Source of the DNA: Candidatus Gerdarchaeota archaeon
GTDB lineage: Archaea > Asgardarchaeota > Heimdallarchaeia > JABLTI01
DNA: 23,923 nt
Assembly: GCA_016840905.1 (NCBI GenBank)
Contig: JAEORM010000122.1
Span: forward strand, 1 to 23,923
Reading direction: 5' to 3'
The position numbers were made by a program, and so were the translations under genes. A model generated the notes under the pieces. It worked only from the letters and a program-made list of their open reading frames with translations. It ran no database searches and had not been told where the DNA came from. Below, one piece after another: positions 15,394-23,044 of the stretch. Each line of letters begins with the position of its first letter. Position 1 is the stretch's first letter.

Positions 15394-15435
15394 GTTTTAT
15401 CAAAAGTTTATTGTTAAAAATAATATTGATAAAAC
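15394..15435. promoter_or_regulatory. 10-bp perfect inverted repeat in the grpE leader
   Basis: GTTTTATCAA (15394-15403) and TTGATAAAAC (15426-15435) are exact reverse complements across a 22-base A/T-rich spacer. It may be a protein-binding site or a weak, heat-labile RNA hairpin in the long grpE leader. Confidence 0.5.
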
Positions 15436-15509
15436 TCTCTGAAGGATAAATTAAAAAAGGCAAAATTACCGCGAAACCAATTGAATAACGTAGACAGGAG
15501 ATTTAATCA

Positions 15510-16163
15510 TTGAAAAAAGAACACAAAGACACAACAAAAATTGAAGATGAGATTGAAGCGTCTCTTAAAGATGAACACATTAAAAAAGAAACTACTATAG
15601 AGACCAAGAATCTTGTTGAACTTTTGACTAAAATGAAAGAAGAAAACACAATAACTAACATAGAGAAAATTATTCCCATAGCTGAAACTTTAATCAATGA
15701 TTTAAACCAAGCACAAAAAGAAAAAAATGACTATCTAGCGATCTTGCAAAGATTCAAAGCTGATTTTGAGAATTACAAGAAAAGAATGGAAAAAGATGCA
15801 GATGCAAATGTTCGATATTCTTCTGAAAGGATTTTATCAAAAATATTTGAACCAATAGAAGATATTAGTAGAGCAATCAAATTTGCTAAAGAAAATTCAC
15901 AAGAAACTATTCCTTTTGAAGGAATTGAAATAATTTATAATAAACTCACACGTGTCCTTGATGATGAATCTGTGGAAATAATCGCTCCAAAGCAAGGCGA
16001 TAAATTTGATCCAAAATACCATGAAGCTGTTATGGTTGATGAATCGGGAAAATACGATTCAGATGTAGTAGTGCAGCTTTTTGAGCAGGGATACATGATA
16101 AAAGGAAGAGTATTTCGTGCAGCAAAAGTGATGGTTTCAGTAAAAACTAATGAAGAAAAATAA
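15510..16163 (+). CDS. grpE: GrpE nucleotide exchange factor
   Basis: GrpE releases ADP from DnaK. The 217-residue protein has a charged N-terminal region, a long helix (about residues 55-100, DLNQAQKEKNDYLAILQRFKADFENYKKR), and the C-terminal beta-wing domain (GDKFDPKYHEAV, then EQGYMIKGRVFRAAKVMVS). The frame lacks an early ATG; the start is TTG at 15510, nine bases after AGGAG. It is followed 47 bases later by dnaK and preceded by a leader with repeats. In archaea the DnaK system is patchily distributed and generally viewed as acquired from bacteria. Confidence 0.95.
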   Translation: MKKEHKDTTKIEDEIEASLKDEHIKKETTIETKNLVELLTKMKEENTITNIEKIIPIAETLINDLNQAQKEKNDYLAILQRFKADFENYKKRMEKDADANVRYSSERILSKIFEPIEDISRAIKFAKENSQETIPFEGIEIIYNKLTRVLDDESVEIIAPKQGDKFDPKYHEAVMVDESGKYDSDVVVQLFEQGYMIKGRVFRAAKVMVSVKTNEEK

Positions 16164-16210
16164 TCAGTATTTTGTAAAATAAAAAAGTAATAAAAAAAAG
16201 GTGAAACAAA

Positions 16211-18100
16211 ATGGCTAAAGTTGTTGGAATTGATTTAGGAACAACTAACTCAGCAATTGCATATATGGAAGGTGGAAGTCCTACCATAATTCCAAATGCA
16301 GAGGGCGGAAGAATAACTCCTTCTGTGGTAACAATTACAGAAGATGGTGAACAAATAGTTGGTGAAATAGCAAAGAGACAAGCTGTTTCCAAACCTGATA
16401 GAACAATACGTTCGATTAAAAGGAAAATGGGTTCAACTCATCGTGTAAAAATAAACAAGAAAGATTTCACGCCACAAGAAATTTCTGCTATGATTTTACG
16501 TAAAATGAAAAAAGATGCAGAAGACTATCTTGGTGAAGAAATAAATGAAGCAGTAATTACTTGTCCAGCTTATTTCACAGACAGCCAAAGACAAGCAACT
16601 AAAGATGCTGGAAAAATTGCTGGTCTAGAAGTTTTGCGAATAATTAACGAACCTACTGCTGCTTGTTTAGCATATGGTGTAGGCAAAGAAAAAGAAGAAA
16701 CAATCCTTGTATTTGATCTTGGTGGAGGTACCTTTGATGTTTCTATACTCGAAACTGGTGATAATTTATTCGAAGTTAAAGCTACTAGCGGAAATAACTA
16801 TCTTGGTGGGGATGATTTTGATGATCGTGTTATCGCTTGGGTAGTTGATGAATTTAAGAAGCGCGAAGGAATTGATATCAAAACAAATGCTTCAGCAATG
16901 CAAAGAATACGAGATGCTTCAGAAAAAGCAAAGATTGAATTGTCCTCCAAACAAAGGGCATTCATAGATATTCCTTATATTACAGTGAATAAAGAAGGTC
17001 AACCAATAAATATTAATTATGAAATTACTCGAACACAATTCCAGAGAATGACCGATGATTTAGTTGATAAAACAATTGGTCCAACAAAACAAGCTCTTAC
17101 TGATGCCAAAATGAAACCATCTGATATTGGTAAGGTTCTATTGGTTGGTGGAGCTACTCGAATGCCAGCTGTTCGAGATGCAATCAGTAATATTTTTGGT
17201 GAAAATAAGATCTATAAAGGAATTAATCCTGATGAATGTGTGGCAATTGGTGCAGCAGTTCAAGCAGGTGTCATTAAAGGTGATGTAAAAGACGTTTTAT
17301 TATTAGATGTTACACCTTTAACTTTAGGAATAGAAACTTTAGGTGGAGTTTTCACTCCAATTGTTGATAGAAACACTACTATTCCTACAAGTAAAAGCCA
17401 AGTCTTTTCTACAGCAAGTGACAATCAACCAAGCGTAGAAATTCATGTTTTGCAAGGAGAAAGGAAATTCGCTAAAGATAATGTAACCTTAGGCAGATTC
17501 AGTTTAGTAGGTATCCCTCCCGCACCAAGAGGAGTACCACAAATCGAAGTTACTTTTGATCTTGATGTAGATGGTATCGTTGCTGTAAAAGCTAAAGATT
17601 TAGGAACTGGTAATGAACAAAAAGTTACGGTGAAATCTCCAAGCGGTGTCAAACCTCATGATGTTGAACAAATGGTAAAAGACGCTGAAAAATATGAAGA
17701 GGAAGATAAGAAGCGATTAGAACAAGTTCAAATAAAGAATGAGTCTGAAAATCTTATTTATTCTGTAGATAAATTACTCAAGGAAAACAAAGATAAATTC
17801 ACAGACAAAGATATCGCTCCAGTAAAAGAGAAACAAGAAGCATTGAAACAAGCATTAACTACTAATGACTATGATGATATGACTAAAAAGAAAGATGAGT
17901 TACTAGAAGAGGTTCAAAAGTTAACCACTAAACTCTATCAACAAACAGGTCAACAACCTGGCGGAGAAGCAGGTTTTGATCCAAGTCAATTTACTCAGGG
18001 TGGTGGACCTTCTTTCACCCCACCTGGCACCAAAAAGAAACCTGAAGAAGAACATATCGTCGATGTCGATTACGAAGTCGAAGATGAAGATAAAGAATGA
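16211..18100 (+). CDS. dnaK: Hsp70 chaperone DnaK
   Basis: ATP-driven chaperone of the DnaK system. The 629-residue protein has the phosphate loops GIDLGTTN (6-13) and [14 protein letters not shown] (167-180), the adenosine motif [12 protein letters not shown], the interdomain linker [15 protein letters not shown], a substrate-binding beta domain and helical lid, and the C-terminal tail [12 protein letters not shown]. The segment between IRSIKRKMG and [11 protein letters not shown] is short, so the insert found in Gram-negative DnaK is missing, as in Gram-positive and other archaeal forms. GGTGA precedes the ATG. The usual partner dnaJ is not adjacent: a strong terminator and a convergent gene follow. 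Confidence 0.97.
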   Translation: MAKVVGIDLGTTNSAIAYMEGGSPTIIPNAEGGRITPSVVTITEDGEQIVGEIAKRQAVSKPDRTIRSIKRKMGSTHRVKINKKDFTPQEISAMILRKMKKDAEDYLGEEINEAVITCPAYFTDSQRQATKDAGKIAGLEVLRIINEPTAACLAYGVGKEKEETILVFDLGGGTFDVSILETGDNLFEVKATSGNNYLGGDDFDDRVIAWVVDEFKKREGIDIKTNASAMQRIRDASEKAKIELSSKQRAFIDIPYITVNKEGQPININYEITRTQFQRMTDDLVDKTIGPTKQALTDAKMKPSDIGKVLLVGGATRMPAVRDAISNIFGENKIYKGINPDECVAIGAAVQAGVIKGDVKDVLLLDVTPLTLGIETLGGVFTPIVDRNTTIPTSKSQVFSTASDNQPSVEIHVLQGERKFAKDNVTLGRFSLVGIPPAPRGVPQIEVTFDLDVDGIVAVKAKDLGTGNEQKVTVKSPSGVKPHDVEQMVKDAEKYEEEDKKRLEQVQIKNESENLIYSVDKLLKENKDKFTDKDIAPVKEKQEALKQALTTNDYDDMTKKKDELLEEVQKLTTKLYQQTGQQPGGEAGFDPSQFTQGGGPSFTPPGTKKKPEEEHIVDVDYEVEDEDKE

Positions 18101-18101
18101 A

Positions 18102-18140
18102 TGAATTGTTAGGTATCTAACAATTCAAATTTTTACTTTT
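18102..18140 (+). terminator. Strong hairpin terminator after dnaK
   Basis: TGAATTGTTAG (18102-18112) pairs perfectly with CTAACAATTCA (18117-18127) around a four-base loop, then AATTTTTACTTTTTTTT. It begins two bases after the dnaK stop and marks the operon end; the T-run lies over the 3' end of the convergent hydrolase gene. Confidence 0.75.
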
Positions 18141-19926
18141 TTTTGTATTTTTTACTTCTTTTTATTATGATATTACTTATGACCATTAATTCTAACGAAA
18201 AAATACCTATCAAAGTGATTGTTGATCCATTATTTAATGTCGCTGTTGGAGTTTGAATTTGAACAGTACCGTTCACATTTATAGGCAAAGTAACATAGGA
18301 AGGATGATTTTGGTCTAGATAAATTGTGTTCTTAGCAATGAAAGTTTGATTGTTAGAAAAGAGTGGGTCACCATTATTAGGATTAGCATTGAAACGTGGG
18401 TAATTCGAACTTGAGACAGCTATTCTTAGTTTATGACCTGGATTTAGAATATATGAAGTGCTCCATAAATTAAGATCAACTTCTACTATCTCATCTGGAA
18501 CCAAAAGCTCTGGTGTAGTGAAATTATTGCGATATTTGGCACGAACAATTCCATCTTGGATTAACATTGATCGTCCATCAGGATAAACATCGGTAATTTT
18601 CACGGTAAAATCTGTATCTGTACAATTTGATGATACCCAAAGATGGGCTGTCATTTTACCGGTAACTTCCATGTAATTAGTAAAGGTACTCGAAGTAAAA
18701 ATTAAAATATCATCTCGAGATTCCAAGCTAGATTGATCCTTGGGACCATAGGGAAGCACCAAATTACAACCGCCTATAGTAGGGACAGGATTTTCAGGAT
18801 CATAATTATAATCTAATGAATCATCTAAAACTATGGGAGTATTTGTAGTAATTGAACCATTACTATGTAAATAGAAATTAGTGTATTCCACTGGAATTGG
18901 CCATGTATTTGTTGAACGCCAGAAATTGCCATAAGCTCCATCATAAACAGGTCCCATACAGTAGTATTTTACAGCATTAGTATCATATAACGACCCTTTA
19001 TTTTCCAAATAGTAATCAAAGAAATCTGTAAGAAGACCTGTATGGTAATCTGTTATAGCATTTTCAGGGAAATAAATTTCACCCTGTTGCCGCTCGTAAT
19101 AGGTACCATGCCCCCAAGGTCCAATAATCAAAAATGACTTACCTTGAACTGAGGGATCACTTTCGTATTGATACCCTAAAAAGCCATCAATTGTTCCTTG
19201 AGAGAAGACATCAAACCATCCTGCTTGAAATAATCCTGGACGTGTAACAGTATCATATTTTCCCTCCATTGTTACATTTTCCCAGAGATAACCAAAATTC
19301 TCATTTTCATAGATAATTGGTAACCAAAAAGTGCTACCAATGCTTTCCAACCAGCCTGTCACTAAGGCTTGTCTAAAAGCTCCTCCAGTAAACATTACAT
19401 CATGATACAAATTTGGTGAAGCAATTTGAATAGCTTGTGCTACTAATCCAGTTGGTTTTGCTAAATTAATGAAAAATTGATTTATCCCTAAAGCTGACAT
19501 ACCATAAGTAGCGATTTTACCATTACACCAGGATTGTTGTAATATCCATTTTATGGTATCAAATCCATCTGTTGAAGCATTCTGAAAAACCATATCTATC
19601 CCCTCAGATGCAAATCTTCCCCGCGCATCTTGGATTACTGTAACATACCCTTTTAGAGAGGTGAAGATACCTGCTGCAAAAGATGCCCCATCCTTATTAT
19701 AGGGTGTACGTAGTAGAACCACTGGTAAACCTCCTGAAACATAAGATGATGGGATATAAACATCAGTGGCTAAAAGGATGCTATCCCTCATTGATACCAT
19801 AAATGTACTCTTATCATATTTTAAGTAAATTTCATCTAAATAATCCACATATTGAGCATGAGCTGTAATGGGATAAAAAATACTAATGGAAATCAACACT
19901 GTTATTAGTACAACTTTAATTTTCAT
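18133..19926 (-). CDS. Secreted, membrane-anchored CocE/S15-type hydrolase
   Basis: An alpha/beta-hydrolase of the X-Pro dipeptidyl-peptidase / cocaine esterase (CocE/NonD) family, 597 residues. Residues 1-24 form a signal peptide ending near AHAQ. The catalytic triad is visible: Ser144 in GMSALG, Asp239 in AGWFDVFSQGTIDGF and His273 in GPWGHG. The C-terminal jelly-roll domain holds the expected SSNYPRFNANPNNGDP. The end is a hydrophobic segment followed by RSKKYKKK, so the enzyme is probably tethered on the outer face of the membrane. It may cleave peptides or esters outside the cell; substrate not predictable. AGGAG lies 11 bases before the ATG. A terminator at 19957-19988 separates it from pyrK. 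Confidence 0.9.
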   Translation of the reverse strand: MKIKVVLITVLISISIFYPITAHAQYVDYLDEIYLKYDKSTFMVSMRDSILLATDVYIPSSYVSGGLPVVLLRTPYNKDGASFAAGIFTSLKGYVTVIQDARGRFASEGIDMVFQNASTDGFDTIKWILQQSWCNGKIATYGMSALGINQFFINLAKPTGLVAQAIQIASPNLYHDVMFTGGAFRQALVTGWLESIGSTFWLPIIYENENFGYLWENVTMEGKYDTVTRPGLFQAGWFDVFSQGTIDGFLGYQYESDPSVQGKSFLIIGPWGHGTYYERQQGEIYFPENAITDYHTGLLTDFFDYYLENKGSLYDTNAVKYYCMGPVYDGAYGNFWRSTNTWPIPVEYTNFYLHSNGSITTNTPIVLDDSLDYNYDPENPVPTIGGCNLVLPYGPKDQSSLESRDDILIFTSSTFTNYMEVTGKMTAHLWVSSNCTDTDFTVKITDVYPDGRSMLIQDGIVRAKYRNNFTTPELLVPDEIVEVDLNLWSTSYILNPGHKLRIAVSSSNYPRFNANPNNGDPLFSNNQTFIAKNTIYLDQNHPSYVTLPINVNGTVQIQTPTATLNNGSTITLIGIFSLELMVISNIIIKRSKKYKKK

Positions 19927-19951
19927 ATGTTATATTACTCCTATCAATAAT

Positions 19952-19988
19952 AAAAAAACTACCTAAAAGAATAAACAACTTGGTAGTT
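19952..19988 (-). terminator. Hairpin terminator after pyrK
   Basis: On the minus strand AACTACC (19988-19982) pairs with GGTAGTT (19963-19957), followed at once by a run of seven T. The stem starts at the pyrK stop codon. Confidence 0.65.
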
Positions 19989-20841
19989 AGAAAGGTTCTT
20001 TCCGACCAAATTTATCACGAGCGTATTTACCAAAATCTGTTATTTGTGCTAATTGATTTTGATTTAATACAGGTCCATCTATACAGAGTCGTAATCCTAT
20101 TGGATCAACAGTGCATTGCCCACATAATCCAATAGCACACTTGAAATATCGATCAGCTAAACATGCTTCATAAGAGAATTTCATTTTTTGAGCTAATTTA
20201 AAAGCATTAAACATCATAAGTTCAGGGCCACAAGCATAAACCATATCATAGCTTTCTCCTACTTGTAGTAATGCATCCCAACACTGTGTAGAAAATCCTT
20301 TGAATCCAAAAGAACCATCATCAGTACTTGGTTTATAATTAAAATCAACATTTGTCTTTGCTAAATTTTCAAAATAATCTTTGAAAGCTAATTCACTTTT
20401 AGTTCGAGCACCATGGAATAAATGAACTTGAATATTCTTCTTTAGAGCTTGTTCTGTTAGAAATCTAGTTGGTGCTATACCTGTTCCTCCACCTATTATA
20501 GCTATTTTATTACCAGCAAGAGTAAATCCTTTACCAAAAGGTCCACGAATACCTAGAAGATCACCTTCTTCTAGTTTATGGAACGCTTCTGTTGCTTTCC
20601 CTATTTTTGCTACAGCGAAAGTGATTGAACCATTTTTTTGCTCACATGAAGCAATACCCATTGGTTTCTCATCTATACCATAAAGCCACATCATAACAAA
20701 TTGACCAGGATAAGCTTTTTCAGCTATTTCAGGAATAGCTAAAGTAAATGATTTTACGGGTAAGCGTGAATCTTTAGGTGTTTCTTCCACAATTTTATCT
20801 ATTGGTGCTACTTTTAGAATTCCATGTTTACTTATAGTCAT
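19987..20841 (-). CDS. pyrK: Dihydroorotate dehydrogenase electron transfer subunit
   Basis: PyrK passes electrons between the flavin of PyrD and NAD through FAD and a 2Fe-2S cluster. The 284-residue protein has a ferredoxin-reductase fold: FAD-binding strand and KPMGIAS (59-65), RGPFGKGF (99-106), the NAD-binding AIIGGGTGIAPTRFL (114-128), YACGPELMM, and the cluster ligands Cys235, Cys240, Cys243 and Cys253 (C-x4-C-x2-C-x9-C) followed by IDGPVL. AGGAG lies eight bases before the ATG and the gene starts 11 bases after pyrD, so the pair is an operon. Confidence 0.93.
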   Translation of the reverse strand: MTISKHGILKVAPIDKIVEETPKDSRLPVKSFTLAIPEIAEKAYPGQFVMMWLYGIDEKPMGIASCEQKNGSITFAVAKIGKATEAFHKLEEGDLLGIRGPFGKGFTLAGNKIAIIGGGTGIAPTRFLTEQALKKNIQVHLFHGARTKSELAFKDYFENLAKTNVDFNYKPSTDDGSFGFKGFSTQCWDALLQVGESYDMVYACGPELMMFNAFKLAQKMKFSYEACLADRYFKCAIGLCGQCTVDPIGLRLCIDGPVLNQNQLAQITDFGKYARDKFGRKEPF

Positions 20842-20852
20842 TTTTAATTCTC

Positions 20853-21782
20853 CTATTCTTTATGTGCCAATCCAACTAAATCTGAGGTTTTTGTAAAACC
20901 TTCTTTCTCTAAATAATTCTTCAATCCTTCAGTAAGGTCGTTAAAAATTGTTATTTTTTGTGGATTTTGTTGGTAAGCAAGTGCTGTGCCAATTTGTACT
21001 GCAGTAGCTCCTGCTAACATAAATTCTACAACATCTTGCCACGATGAAACGCCACCAACACCAATAATGGGTATTTTTGCTCCTAACTTAGCATATAGAT
21101 CATAAACACATTTTATTGCAATGGGTTTAATTGCTGGTCCTGATAAACCTCCTGATTTATTGGAAAGAATAGGTTTCCGATAAGTCAAATCTATAGCCAT
21201 AGCTCTCACAGTATTAATTGCTACAATACCATCAGCTCCCCCTTCAATTGCTGCTTCAGCAGGGATAATTAAATTAGTTAAGTTAGGAGAAATCTTAACA
21301 AGAACTGGTATTTTTACCGCTTTTTTTACTTCGTGAGTTATGTTTTTTACAAGCTCTGCATCTTGTCCAACAATAGAACCATATTTCCCTCCATGAGGGC
21401 AAGAAACATTGAGTTCAAAAGCATCAGGTTTGGCTTTCATTAATGTTTTAGCAACTTTAAGAAATTCTTCAATATCCTTACCAAAAATGCTACAAATTAT
21501 TGGTGTGGAAATTCTTTTCTTATAACCATTAAGTTCTGCTAAAAATTCATCACAACCTGAATTAGGTAGGCCCATTGAATTGATAAGATTGCCATTTCCC
21601 AATTCCACGACTGTAGGATTGTCGTATCCTGCTTTAGGATCTGGTCCTATAGATTTAGTAGTAATCGCTCCACAACCTGCTTCTGCAACTCGAACCATGA
21701 TTGATTCATTGACTCCTAAAACACCAGAGGCAAGAATAAAAGGATTAGCCAATTGTAGTCCGCAAAGATTAGTTTTAAGCAA
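20853..21782 (-). CDS. pyrD: Dihydroorotate dehydrogenase, class 1B catalytic subunit
   Basis: Oxidises dihydroorotate to orotate in pyrimidine synthesis. The 309-residue FMN barrel has LANPFILASGVLG near the start, TTKSIG with Lys43, and FELNVSCPHGG, where Cys128 is the catalytic base that marks class 1 enzymes. The FMN phosphate site is GVGGVSSWQDVVEFMLAGA near the C terminus. Partnership with PyrK next door makes it class 1B (NAD-linked). Start is TTG, nine bases after AAGGAG; no ATG fits. Possible TATA sequences lie at 21877-21895. Confidence 0.95.
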   Translation of the reverse strand: MLKTNLCGLQLANPFILASGVLGVNESIMVRVAEAGCGAITTKSIGPDPKAGYDNPTVVELGNGNLINSMGLPNSGCDEFLAELNGYKKRISTPIICSIFGKDIEEFLKVAKTLMKAKPDAFELNVSCPHGGKYGSIVGQDAELVKNITHEVKKAVKIPVLVKISPNLTNLIIPAEAAIEGGADGIVAINTVRAMAIDLTYRKPILSNKSGGLSGPAIKPIAIKCVYDLYAKLGAKIPIIGVGGVSSWQDVVEFMLAGATAVQIGTALAYQQNPQKITIFNDLTEGLKNYLEKEGFTKTSDLVGLAHKE

Positions 21783-21876
21783 TATTTAATTCTCCTTAAT
21801 GTCAAAGAATCCTTCTTACACTAAAAATTTTCGGAGAATGAGGGAAAAACTTGCTACTAAAAATTAACAAGAAAAA

Positions 21877-21895
21877 CTATATACCATATAATAAA
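21877..21895 (-). promoter_or_regulatory. A/T-rich promoter region of pyrDK
   Basis: The minus strand holds TTTATTATAT and GGTATATAG in tandem, 95-110 bases before pyrD; either may be the TATA box. Leader length would be about 75-85 bases. Confidence 0.35.
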
Positions 21896-21917
21896 TGAAA
21901 AATAAATTTAACATTAG

Positions 21918-21947
21918 AAAAAATAGTATTAGGGTGGATTATCCACC
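21918..21947 (-). terminator. Hairpin terminator containing the Gly-Gly codons and stop of the ubiquitin-like gene
   Basis: On the minus strand the last two codons GGT GGA pair with TCCACC just after the stop, with the stop TAA as loop (21947-21933). A run of six T follows nine bases later (21923-21918). Confidence 0.5.
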
Positions 21948-22172
21948 TTCAGTTCGAGCAATGAGATAAACTTTTTCGTAATCTGTTAAGCCTACTTCTT
22001 CAAAAGTTTCATTATCATCTAACTGCCTTCCCCTATATACAACAATTACTGCACTTGCAGGAATTCTTTTTTGTCTTGAAATTTCTCTTTTCAATTCCGC
22101 CACTGTTGCATTAGGTTTAACTTCGACATCAATTACTCCGCCGCCGATTGCAGATACTACCCTGATTATCAT
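21939..22172 (-). CDS. Ubiquitin-like beta-grasp protein ending in Gly-Gly
   Basis: The 77-residue protein lines up with ubiquitin almost end to end: a first hairpin, the helix TVAELKREISRQ, the IP turn at 37-38, VVYRGRQLDDNETFEEVGL (ubiquitin IFAGKQLEDG region), and VYLIARTEGG. Gly76-Gly77 are followed directly by the stop, so no processing is needed to expose the conjugation end. Arg73 matches ubiquitin Arg72, which E1 enzymes read. Positions of ubiquitin Lys48 and Lys63 are Arg49 and Asp64; Lys28 matches Lys27. Asgard archaea and some other archaea are known to carry ubiquitin-like conjugation genes. No E1, E2, RING or JAMM gene is in the window. It has its own promoter. Conjugation is inferred from the tail. 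Confidence 0.88.
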   Translation of the reverse strand: MIIRVVSAIGGGVIDVEVKPNATVAELKREISRQKRIPASAVIVVYRGRQLDDNETFEEVGLTDYEKVYLIARTEGG

Positions 22173-22230
22173 CTTTTAGACTACACCTTCACGAGTTTTC
22201 AATTTTATTCTAAATATATTAGAACGGTCA

Positions 22231-22241
22231 TATATTATAAA
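22231..22241 (-). promoter_or_regulatory. TATA box of the ubiquitin-like gene
   Basis: The minus strand reads TTTATAATATA, about 60-70 bases before the ATG, predicting a leader of about 40 bases with GGTG before the start. It indicates a unit separate from larB. Confidence 0.5.
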
Positions 22242-22278
22242 CACTTTCAAATGAATAAGCTTTAAGTAACTTATAGAT

Positions 22279-23037
22279 TTATTTGTTTCCTTCTTTTTGT
22301 TTGTTTATTAATGCACCCATAAGTCCTCCACCAAAGCCATTATTTATGTTTACCACAGCAACATTTGGAGCACAGCTATTTAGCATGGTAAGAAGAGCTG
22401 ATAAACCATTGAAATTAGCTCCATATCCAATAGAGGTAGGAACAGCAATTACGGGACAAGCAGCTAATCCTGCAGCAACAGATGGTAAAGCTCCTTCCAT
22501 CCCAGCAACAGCAACAATAACATTGGCTGAAAAAAGTTTGTCCTTATAATTCAATAACCGATGAATTCCAGCAACACCTACGTCAAAAATTCTTGTCACC
22601 TTTGTACCCATCAATTCTGCTGTTAAAGCTGCTTCTTCTGCAACTGGAATATCAGATGTGCCACCACAAATAACAAGCATATCTCCCACTTGTTTTCGTT
22701 TTTCTTTTTCAACATAAACGATTCTTGCTTGGGAATTAAATTGCACTGCATCATCAAGTTTCTTTAATTCTGTGTAAATTTCTTCTGATGCTCTTGTTAA
22801 AAGTATGTTCTCATTTCTATTAGTTAATGCTTCGAAAATCCCTTTGATTTGCTCGAGAGTCTTACCAGGGCAATAGACTACTTCAGGAAAACCTTTACGG
22901 AGTGCCCGATGATGATCGACTTTTGCGAAACCTAAATCTTCGTAAGGTAAATCTTTCAATTCTTTTAAAATAGTTTCATCAGAGATATTGCCTTTTTTAT
23001 ACTCAGTTAGTAAATTCTTTAGATGTTTTTCATCCAT
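22279..23037 (-). CDS. larB: Pyridinium-3,5-biscarboxylic acid mononucleotide synthase
   Basis: LarB carboxylates and hydrolyses nicotinic acid adenine dinucleotide, the first step of nickel-pincer nucleotide synthesis. The 252-residue length fits. The N-terminal LarB-specific part has DLGFAKVDHHRALRKGFPEVVYCPGKT (34-60), and the C-terminal PurE-like domain has CGGTSDIPVAEEAA (124-137), GMEGALPSVAAGL (179-191) and PTSIGYGANFNG followed by the Gly-rich NNGFGGG. It begins seven bases after the larE stop, so translation is probably coupled. Confidence 0.94.
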   Translation of the reverse strand: MDEKHLKNLLTEYKKGNISDETILKELKDLPYEDLGFAKVDHHRALRKGFPEVVYCPGKTLEQIKGIFEALTNRNENILLTRASEEIYTELKKLDDAVQFNSQARIVYVEKEKRKQVGDMLVICGGTSDIPVAEEAALTAELMGTKVTRIFDVGVAGIHRLLNYKDKLFSANVIVAVAGMEGALPSVAAGLAACPVIAVPTSIGYGANFNGLSALLTMLNSCAPNVAVVNINNGFGGGLMGALINKQKEGNK

Positions 23038-23044
23038 ACTACAA

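Noticed and set aside
22283..22549. 88-codon plus-strand frame antisense to larB, and similar short antisense frames elsewhere
   Set aside because: They lie wholly inside well-supported genes, have no Shine-Dalgarno site and resemble no family; they are shadows.
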